From Lachnospiraceae bacterium (GTDB taxonomy: Bacteria > Bacillota > Clostridia > Lachnospirales > Lachnospiraceae): a stretch of 6,349 nt of DNA. Under the pieces are notes generated by a model. It did not search any database and was not told the origin of the DNA. It saw only the letters and a program-made list of their open reading frames with translations. Made by a program: the position numbers and the translations under genes. The stretch is from positions 1 to 6,349 of the forward strand of contig JAJQCU010000208.1 in NCBI GenBank assembly GCA_021202575.1, written 5' to 3'. Shown piece by piece: positions 1 to 4,913 of this stretch (within the stretch, counting starts at the first letter, position 1; each line of letters begins with the position of its first letter).

Positions 1-49
1 CCAATCCGTCCGCGGGGCGAATAGCCTGAAATCTATTGAAGATTGCCAT
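1..49 (-). CDS. 5' end of a gene running off the window, possibly DUF1015 family
   Basis: Reading leftwards from an ATG at 49-47, the frame stays open to the window edge and gives MAIFNRFQAIRPADGL. An AAGGA ribosome binding site at 61-57 lies 7 nt before the ATG, which supports a real start. The AIRP stretch close to the N-terminus resembles the start of DUF1015-family proteins, which often begin with a basic/aromatic segment followed by AIRP. With only 16 residues visible, this family call is a guess and no function is offered. A possible promoter lies upstream (CTGCAA, 17 nt, TATACA with the -10 at 79-74), but its -35 is poor. The gene follows carB on the same strand after a 149-bp gap that holds a long hairpin, so it may be separately transcribed. 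Confidence 0.5.
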   Translation of the reverse strand, partial: MAIFNRFQAIRPADGL

Positions 50-106
50 ATGCTTTTCCTTATCATATCATTTTGTATAAAATTTAAGTTTATCTTTGCA
101 GTTTCC

Positions 107-182
107 GGAAACAGTATTTCAGAAAAGCACGGCGAAAAACTGTCGTTAATCTTCGCCTTAGTTTTTCTGAAATACTGCTTCC
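107..182. repeat. 76-nt palindromic element, copy A (downstream of carB)
   Basis: Two 22-nt arms (107-128 and 161-182) are complementary at 20 of 22 positions. The exceptions are 111/178 and 127/162, each of which would be a G-U wobble in one of the two possible transcripts. The arms enclose a 32-nt core that begins ACGGC and ends TCGCCTTA. Inside it, GGCGAA (131-136) pairs with TTCGCC (152-157). The element starts 16 nt after the carB stop codon, so it would form a long hairpin in the 3' end of the carB transcript. No T-run follows it on the minus strand, so it is not a standard intrinsic terminator, although it may block 3' exonucleases or slow polymerase. A related copy lies upstream of carB at 3481-3557. 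Confidence 0.8.
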
Positions 183-198
183 TGCTTTTCTGCAAGGT

Positions 199-708
199 TT
201 ATGCTTTATTCCTGATCAGTGCATGGATCTCCTGCAAGGACTTTACCTCACTGCTGCCGTGCTGATTCACATAATTAATTCCCCTGGCAGCCGCTCTGGC
301 TCCGGCAATGGTGGTGATGTAGGGAATCTTCGCCTTGATGGCGGCCTTGCGCAGATAGCTGTCGTCGAACGCGCTATCCTTTCCCGCTGGGGAATTGACC
401 ATCAGATCAATCTGTCCGTTGCTGACCATATCCAGAATATTGGGACGGCCCTCGTGAAGCTTTTTCACATAAATGGCGTCCACTCCGTTTTCCCGCAGAA
501 GCTCACAGGTATGCTCCGTAGCATAAATTTTGAATCCGTCCTCCGCAAACAGGCGGCCAATTTCCACCACCTCCGCCTTATCCCTGCGATTCACGGAAAT
601 CAGCACGCTGCCTTTCAGGGGAAGTCTGGTCTGCGTGGCCTCCTGGGCTTTGTAATAGGCCTCGCCGTAGTAGGTGGAAAGTCCCAGCACCTCGCCGGGG
701 GACCGCAT
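199..708 (-). CDS. carB: CarB C-terminal (MGS-like allosteric) domain, separated by an in-frame stop
   Basis: These 169 codons are the C-terminal end of carbamoyl-phosphate synthase large subunit, in the same frame as the 902-codon part upstream and separated from it by TGA GGG CCG GAG. The first 30 residues (MRSPGEVLGL onward) continue the conserved CarB linker. Residues about 33-150 are the MGS-like domain, which in E. coli CarB binds UMP and ornithine. Likely counterparts of the UMP-binding residues remain: T64 and T67, K82/K83 in the VKKLHEGRPN stretch, and N105. The domain is intact, with no further stops. The ATG at 708-706 has GAGG of TGAGGG 7 nt before it, a plausible ribosome binding site for reinitiation after the stop. 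Alternatively this is the 3' part of a broken gene, or the stop is a sequence error. Family identity is certain; separate expression is not. Confidence 0.85.
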   Translation of the reverse strand: MRSPGEVLGLSTYYGEAYYKAQEATQTRLPLKGSVLISVNRRDKAEVVEIGRLFAEDGFKIYATEHTCELLRENGVDAIYVKKLHEGRPNILDMVSNGQIDLMVNSPAGKDSAFDDSYLRKAAIKAKIPYITTIAGARAAARGINYVNQHGSSEVKSLQEIHALIRNKA

Positions 709-717
709 CTCCGGCCC

Positions 718-720
718 TCA
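718..720 (-). other. In-frame TGA interrupting carB at codon 903
   Basis: The codons run GTG GCC CCC CTG TGA GGG CCG GAG ATG CGG. Homologues read roughly [16 protein letters not shown] here, so TGA stands at a normally Leu position with no frame change on either side. A small stem follows directly: GGGCCG (717-712) can pair with CGG and CCC (705-703, 701-699; one bulged T), leaving GAGATG in the loop. The context does not resemble a bacterial selenocysteine site, because the stem begins immediately after TGA and family members have no Cys here. Possible explanations are a nonsense mutation, a natural split with reinitiation at 708, readthrough, or a sequencing error. Confidence 0.9.
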
Positions 721-3426
721 CAGGGGGGCCACCTCCGGGAACATGTTGCAGGGGAACACCGCTTCATTCACGCCATAATAGGGGATGTCCTGCTCTTTTA
801 AGGCGGGTACCGGCGATGGACGTCCGGTAATCTCCGATGTAATAATGTCCGTGGCAAGGGGCACCATGCGGATATTGCAGACCTTGGAGACCAACGGCAC
901 GGTGCGGGAGGCTCGGGGATTGGCTTCCAGCACATAAACCACACCCTTTTCAATGGCATACTGCATATTCATCAGCCCGCGGACATGCATCTCCTCCGCG
1001 ATCCTTTTGGTATAGTCCTTGATGGTACGGAGATTTTCCTCCGAAATATGAACCGAGGGAATAATGCAGGCTGAGTCCCCGGAATGGATCCCCGCCAGCT
1101 CAATGTGCTCCATGACAGCCGGCACAAAAGCGTGAGCGCCGTCGCTGATGGCGTCCGCCTCGCACTCCATGGCGTGATTCAGGAAACGGTCAATGAGAAT
1201 GGGCCTGTCCGGGGTGACGCCCACGGCTGCCGCCATATAGGACTTCATGCTCTCGTCATCATAGACCACCTCCATGCCCCGGCCTCCCAGCACGTAGGAG
1301 GGACGCACCATCACCGGATATCCGATCTCACCCGCGATCCGCAGAGCCTCCTCCACCGTGGTGGCCATGCCGGACTCAGGCATGGGAATATTTAATTTTT
1401 CCATCATGGCGCGGAACTGGTCCCTGTCCTCCGCCAGGTCGATCACCGCCGGGGAGGTACCGAGGATTTTCACGCCGTTCTTTTCCAGGTCAGCAGCCAG
1501 ATTTAAGGGAGTCTGTCCTCCGAACTGGGCGATCACACCCACCGGCTGTTCTTTCTGGTAAATGCTGAGCACATCCTCCAGCGTCAGCGGCTCAAAATAC
1601 AGCTTATCGGAGGTATCATAATCAGTGGAAACCGTCTCCGGATTGCAGTTGACGATAATGGTCTCAAAGCCCAGCTTTTTCAAAGCCAGGGAGGCATGGA
1701 CACAGCAGTAGTCAAACTCGATGCCCTGGCCGATGCGGTTGGGGCCGCCGCCCAGGATCATGACCTTGGGCCTGTCTGTGCGGATGGGATTTTTATCCTC
1801 ACCACTGTAGGTGGAATAATAATAAGCACTGTCCAACGTACCGCTGACATGAACGCCCTCCCAGGTTTCCTCCACGCCAAGGGCCAGGCGGCGCTCTCTC
1901 ACCTCATCCTCGGAAACATCCAGAATCTGGCTTAAGTATTTATCGGAAAAGCCGTCCTTTTTGGCCCGGGTCAGAGCCTCATCGTCTGGCAGGCTGCCTT
2001 TTGATTTTGCCAGCGCTTCCTCCTCTTCCACCAGCTCCTTCATCTGCTCAATGAAATATCTCTTGACGTAGGTCAGGTTATAGATTTCCTCCACGGTTGC
2101 GCCCTTGCGCAACGCCTCATACATGATGAAATGACGATCACTGGAGGGTGTCGCCAGCATACGGCAGAGCTCTTCTTTTGATTTCCGGTCATAATCTTTG
2201 GCGTGTCCCAGGCCGTAGCGGCCTGTTTCCAGAGAACGGATCGCTTTCTGGAAAGCTTCCTTGTAGGTCTTGCCAATGCTCATGACCTCGCCCACGGCGC
2301 GCATCTGGGTACCCAGTTTATCCTCCACACCCTTGAATTTCTCAAAGGCCCAGCGGGCAAACTTGATCACCACATAATCGCCGTCCGGGACATATTTATC
2401 CAGAGTGCCGTACTTGCCGCAGGGGATGTCCTTTAATGTCAGACCCGCCGCCAGCATGGCGGACACCATGGCGATGGGAAAGCCGGTGGCCTTGCTGGCC
2501 AGAGCCGAGGAGCGGGATGTCCGGGGATTGATCTCGATGACCACAACGCGGTCACTTACCGGATCGTGGGCAAACTGAACGTTGGTGCCGCCAATGACCT
2601 GAACCGACTCCACGATACGGTATGCCTGCTCCTGTAAGCGCTCCTGCACCTCTTTGGAGATGGTCAGCATGGGGGCCGCGCAGAAGGAGTCTCCGGTGTG
2701 GACGCCCATGGGGTCGATATTTTCAATGAAGCAGACCGTGATCATATTGCCGTCCGCGTCGCGCACCACCTCCAGCTCCAGCTCCTCCCAGCCGAGGACT
2801 GATTCCTCCACCAGAACCTGGCCCACCAGGCTGGCCTGCAGGCCTCTGGCGCAGACGGTTTTTAACTCTTCTCTATTATAAACCAGGCCGCCGCCGGCGC
2901 CGCCCATGGTGTAAGCCGGGCGCAGCACCACCGGATAACCCAGCCGGTCCGCGATGGCCAGGGCTTCTTCCACGCTGTAAGAGACCTCGCTTCTGGCCAT
3001 CTCGATGCCTAAAGCATTCATGGCGTTTTTAAATTCAATCCGGTCCTCGCCCCGCTCAATGGCGTCCACCTGAACGCCAATGACCTGGACATGGTATTTG
3101 TCAAGAATCCCTTCCTTGGAAAGCTCGGCGCAGAGGTTTAAGCCGGACTGGCCGCCCAGGTTCGGCAGAAGGGCGTCGGGGCGCTCTTTTGCTATGATCT
3201 GTTCCAGGCGCTCCACGTTCAGGGGCTCGATGTAGGTCACGTCAGCCATCTCGGGATCTGTCATAATGGTGGCCGGGTTGGAGTTGACTAAGACAATCTC
3301 GTACCCCAGCTTCCGCAGGGCCTTGCAGGCCTGGGTGCCGGAGTAGTCGAATTCACAGGCCTGGCCGATGATGATGGGGCCGGAGCCGATGATGAGGATT
3401 TTGTTGATGTCGGTTCGTTTTGGCAT
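718..3426 (-). CDS. carB: Carbamoyl-phosphate synthase large subunit, catalytic part (902 aa, lacks MGS domain)
   Basis: CarB makes carbamoyl phosphate from bicarbonate, ATP and glutamine-derived ammonia, feeding pyrimidine and arginine synthesis in the cytoplasm. The N-terminal half (about 1-400) is the carboxyphosphate ATP-grasp unit, with GSGPIIIGQACEFDYSG near residue 14 and RPAYTMGGAGGG at 169-180. R129, R169, E215 and the EINPR of 298-302 match E. coli catalytic positions. About 400-550 is the oligomerisation domain. The second ATP-grasp unit (about 555-900) has GGGPNRIGQGIEFDY, RPSYVLGGRGMEVVYD at 708-723 and EANPRAS at 834-840. Both synthetic sites look complete. Family members are about 1,070 aa; this one stops at residue 902, just before the MGS-like domain. 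Counting through the TGA, the full gene (3426-199) would encode 1,075 positions. AAAGGAG at 3439-3433, 6 nt before the ATG, fixes the start. carA is not adjacent. Confidence 0.95.
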   Translation of the reverse strand: MPKRTDINKILIIGSGPIIIGQACEFDYSGTQACKALRKLGYEIVLVNSNPATIMTDPEMADVTYIEPLNVERLEQIIAKERPDALLPNLGGQSGLNLCAELSKEGILDKYHVQVIGVQVDAIERGEDRIEFKNAMNALGIEMARSEVSYSVEEALAIADRLGYPVVLRPAYTMGGAGGGLVYNREELKTVCARGLQASLVGQVLVEESVLGWEELELEVVRDADGNMITVCFIENIDPMGVHTGDSFCAAPMLTISKEVQERLQEQAYRIVESVQVIGGTNVQFAHDPVSDRVVVIEINPRTSRSSALASKATGFPIAMVSAMLAAGLTLKDIPCGKYGTLDKYVPDGDYVVIKFARWAFEKFKGVEDKLGTQMRAVGEVMSIGKTYKEAFQKAIRSLETGRYGLGHAKDYDRKSKEELCRMLATPSSDRHFIMYEALRKGATVEEIYNLTYVKRYFIEQMKELVEEEEALAKSKGSLPDDEALTRAKKDGFSDKYLSQILDVSEDEVRERRLALGVEETWEGVHVSGTLDSAYYYSTYSGEDKNPIRTDRPKVMILGGGPNRIGQGIEFDYCCVHASLALKKLGFETIIVNCNPETVSTDYDTSDKLYFEPLTLEDVLSIYQKEQPVGVIAQFGGQTPLNLAADLEKNGVKILGTSPAVIDLAEDRDQFRAMMEKLNIPMPESGMATTVEEALRIAGEIGYPVMVRPSYVLGGRGMEVVYDDESMKSYMAAAVGVTPDRPILIDRFLNHAMECEADAISDGAHAFVPAVMEHIELAGIHSGDSACIIPSVHISEENLRTIKDYTKRIAEEMHVRGLMNMQYAIEKGVVYVLEANPRASRTVPLVSKVCNIRMVPLATDIITSEITGRPSPVPALKEQDIPYYGVNEAVFPCNMFPEVAPL

Positions 3427-3655
3427 GGAGTGCTCCTTTGATAATTTGGGTAAGCTGTAAATCAGGTTATGGCGATTTCCGGAGAAAGCGTCTGATAAAA
3501 AAACGGCTCATGCTATTCTAGCTAAAATCGCCTTATTTTTTATCAGACGCTTTCTCCTGCTCGCCGGCAATTCCTATTGACTTTCACAGGACATTCTGCG
3601 CTTAACACACAAAAATCCAGTATTTTAATTCACAACGTTGCTTCGCTGACAACTA
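3427..3655 (-). other. Predicted carB 5' leader
   Basis: If transcription begins about 7 nt after the -10 box at 3667-3662, carB carries a leader of roughly 229 nt. It holds palindromic element B, whose last base lies 54 nt before the ATG, and the AAAGGAG site at 3439-3433. I see no open frame with a credible start in it and no match to the PyrR-binding loop known from Bacillus pyr leaders. The length and structure make post-transcriptional control possible, but the sequence does not name a ligand or regulator. Confidence 0.45.
3481..3557. repeat. 77-nt palindromic element, copy B (carB leader)
   Basis: The 22-nt arms at 3481-3502 and 3536-3557 are perfect reverse complements, each with an A6/T6 run at its inner end. 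They enclose a 33-nt core that begins ACGGC and ends TCGCCTTA, as in copy A. GGC (3505-3507) can pair with GCC (3530-3532), and GCTA/TAGC (3512-3515, 3519-3522) can close a three-base apex. The element sits between the predicted carB start site and its ribosome binding site. No T-run follows the outer stem in the carB direction, although the small inner stem is followed by T7 (3503-3497 read leftwards). The element could be a REP/MITE-like repeat or a structured RNA; its function is unknown. Confidence 0.88.
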
Positions 3656-3673
3656 TTCTGTATCATACAGAAT
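3655..3673. promoter_or_regulatory. Perfect 19-bp palindrome, candidate operator over the carB -10 box
   Basis: ATTCTGTAT, one central C, then ATACAGAAT form a perfect inverted repeat with 9-bp arms. It covers the whole -10 box of the predicted carB promoter and reaches the expected start site. A dimeric repressor bound here would block transcription. The CTGTAT/ATACAG half-sites do not match a consensus I can name. ArgR boxes have loosely similar TGTAT-type halves but are usually of even length, so ArgR is only a thought. Confidence 0.55.
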
Positions 3674-3690
3674 GTATCTGTTTTTTGCAA
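3662..3690 (-). promoter_or_regulatory. Predicted sigma-A promoter for carB
   Basis: Read on the minus strand, TTGCAA (3690-3685) is followed by a 17-nt spacer and then TATGAT (3667-3662). The -10 differs from TATAAT at one position and the -35 keeps the TTG. The spacing is ideal, and the promoter lies between the kinase stop and carB, pointing at carB. An overlapping TTGACT (3695-3690) has no good -10 at the right distance. Confidence 0.6.
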
Positions 3691-3702
3691 GTCAAATTAT
3701 AT

Positions 3703-3727
3703 TTCCTCCGTCTGTATTTTGGAGGAA
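3703..3727. repeat. 7-bp inverted repeat after the kinase gene
   Basis: TTCCTCC (3703-3709) and GGAGGAA (3721-3727) flank an 11-nt loop. The repeat starts 35 nt after the kinase stop codon and lies just upstream of the carB promoter, where a terminator would be expected. On the minus strand the stem is followed by AATATAATTTG and not a clean T-run, so terminator activity would be weak at best. No stronger terminator is visible in this gap. Confidence 0.35.
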
Positions 3728-3762
3728 GAGGCAATTCCCTCTCACAGGCAAAGACCTTTCCG

Positions 3763-4716
3763 TCATGCTTCTTCCGTTAGGACGTCATCAGGCACATCGA
3801 TATCGATGTCCAGCTCCCTGGGAAGGAAACGGGGGCAGACGTTCTCGCTGGAGACAATCACGGAGGCGGCCAGGCGGGTGCCGATTTCCACGGCCTCCTG
3901 CAGGGTCTTATGATAGGTCAGGCCGATGACCAAGCCGGAGCAGAAGGCGTCCCCGGCGCCGGTGGTGTCCTTGACCTGAACCTTCATGGCCGGGCAGAAG
4001 CCTTTGTGGCCTTCCTGGTCCACATAGACGCTGCCCTTGCTGCCCATGGTCACCACCATGGCCTTGATCTGGGCGTTTCTGACCTGCTCGGCCAGCGCGT
4101 CCTCCATCTGCTCCGGCTCTATATTGCTGTAATCCTTCGCAAACAAAATCCCGGCCTCCTGCTGATTGCAGACAAAGCAGTCCAGCTGTTTGATGAAATC
4201 CCTGCGCTTGATGGCGATACTGATGTTGGAGACAATGGCGTAGACTCTTTTGTGATACTTTTCCGCCAGTTCAAAGACTTTTTTGACAATTTCCTTGTGT
4301 ATATCAATCTCCACCACAACGGAGTCGGCCTTCTCAAAGATTTCATCCCCGTGTTTTTCCAGAGTCTTTAAAATCGGCATCAGATTGGGGCGCTGAGAAA
4401 TGGACCCGGCCACATCGCCGGTAGTGTCGAAGACCGCCAGCCAGGTACCCATGCCCTGGGGAACCGTGCGAATATATTGCGTGTTGACCTTATGCCTCTG
4501 CAGCTTGTGAACCACATCCGCGCCCATGGCGGTATTGTCCACCAGACTGACGAAGGTGGGACGCAGCTCTACGTTCGCGATATTCTCCACCACATTGCGG
4601 CTGACGCCGCCGTGGATGTATTCGATGGAACCGGCGTTTCGGCCGGTGGGGATATAATTATCCTTAGGGAAGCCTTTAATGTCGACGAAGACGGCTCCGA
4701 TGACGACAATACCCAT
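3763..4716 (-). CDS. PfkB/ribokinase-family carbohydrate or nucleoside kinase
   Basis: This 317-aa cytoplasmic protein should transfer the ATP gamma-phosphate to a sugar or nucleoside hydroxyl. The N-terminus MGIVVIGAVFVDIKGFP is the usual first strand and loop of the fold. GGVSRNVVENIANV (36-49) is the N-terminal PfkB substrate-side signature. N184 and E187 form the NxxE motif tied to Mg/phosphate binding. VTMGSKGSV (222-230) is the nucleotide-site strand and loop, and DTTGAGDAF (250-258) is the C-terminal signature with D256 as catalytic base. Length is normal for the family. The GTWLAVFDTTGDVAGSIS region and GGVSRN form recall pseudouridine kinase-like members, but the substrate cannot be fixed from sequence alone. 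The acidic C-terminal tail is likely a simple extension. AGGAGG at 4730-4725, 8 nt before the ATG, decides the start. It probably forms its own unit, since carB has a separate promoter. Confidence 0.92.
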   Translation of the reverse strand: MGIVVIGAVFVDIKGFPKDNYIPTGRNAGSIEYIHGGVSRNVVENIANVELRPTFVSLVDNTAMGADVVHKLQRHKVNTQYIRTVPQGMGTWLAVFDTTGDVAGSISQRPNLMPILKTLEKHGDEIFEKADSVVVEIDIHKEIVKKVFELAEKYHKRVYAIVSNISIAIKRRDFIKQLDCFVCNQQEAGILFAKDYSNIEPEQMEDALAEQVRNAQIKAMVVTMGSKGSVYVDQEGHKGFCPAMKVQVKDTTGAGDAFCSGLVIGLTYHKTLQEAVEIGTRLAASVIVSSENVCPRFLPRELDIDIDVPDDVLTEEA

Positions 4717-4764
4717 CTTTGGTACCTCCTGTGATGATATGTAAGATCTGTCAAATTTGAATTC

Positions 4765-4773
4765 ATTTTATCA
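4765..4773 (-). promoter_or_regulatory. Possible extended -10 promoter for the PfkB kinase
   Basis: On the minus strand TGATAAAAT (4773-4765) fits the extended -10 form TGnTATAAT with one mismatch and lies 48 nt before the kinase ATG. The -35 region (CTGATT at 17 nt) matches poorly. The obvious TTGACA at 4754-4749 is too near the ribosome binding site to have a usable -10. The repeat at 4796-4816 lies just upstream, in the usual position of an activator or repressor site. Confidence 0.35.
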
Positions 4774-4777
4774 GAAA

Positions 4778-4794
4778 CCTGAGCTCTAATCAGG
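4778..4794. repeat. Short 5-bp hairpin between the repeat and the kinase promoter
   Basis: CCTGA (4778-4782) and TCAGG (4790-4794) flank a 7-nt loop. On the minus strand only TTTC follows, so it is at best a weak terminator for the AlbA_2 gene. No better terminator is visible in this gap. Confidence 0.2.
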
Positions 4795-4795
4795 A

Positions 4796-4816
4796 TGAAA
4801 CTTAGTGAAACTTAAA
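4796..4816. repeat. 21-bp direct repeat, copy 1
   Basis: The sequence is identical to that at 4893-4913, starting 97 bp away in the same orientation. Internally it is two tandem copies of TGAAACTTA separated by one G, then AA. It lies just upstream of the predicted kinase promoter. Short tandem, same-orientation units of this kind often serve as protein-binding sites; the binding protein is unknown. Confidence 0.8.
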
Positions 4817-4892
4817 AATCAGGCATTTTTGTTGCCAAATCATGCAAAACAGCCCGCTTTTGGTAAAATGCACAGCCATTTTCAAATCATAT

Positions 4893-4913
4893 TGAAACTT
4901 AGTGAAACTTAAA
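4893..4913. repeat. 21-bp direct repeat, copy 2, abutting the AlbA_2 stop codon
   Basis: This exact copy of the repeat at 4796-4816 ends on the base next to the AlbA_2 stop codon (4916-4914), so it forms the very start of that gene's 3' untranslated region. With copy 1 it gives four TGAAACTTA units within 118 bp. I found no further full copy elsewhere in the window. Confidence 0.8.

Noticed and set aside
101..112. GTTTCCGGAAAC, a perfect 12-bp palindrome at the end of element A
   Set aside because: It has no loop, so it cannot form an RNA hairpin, and half of it is already used by the element's arm. It is short enough to arise by chance.
718..720. TGA in carB as a selenocysteine codon
   Set aside because: The stem after it starts at once and is too short and too close for a bacterial SECIS. 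Homologues carry Leu, not Cys, at this position.
223..801. 192-codon open frame on the plus strand opposite the carB 3' end
   Set aside because: It is the antisense shadow of carB. The minus strand encodes a clear CarB linker and MGS domain over the same bases, and the plus-strand peptide resembles no family I know.
3585..3600. TCCTGTGA on the minus strand as a PyrR-binding loop in the carB leader
   Set aside because: The GG needed to close the loop in the Bacillus-type PyrR site is absent, and no antiterminator/terminator pair is visible around it.
3910..4371. 153-codon plus-strand open frame opposite the kinase gene
   Set aside because: It is antisense to well-conserved PfkB motifs and its His/Asp/Leu-rich peptide is typical of shadow frames.
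4751..4760. TCAAATTTGA palindrome between the kinase -10 and its ribosome binding site
   Set aside because: It could be an operator, but 10 bp of AT-rich symmetry is weak evidence with no second copy in the window.
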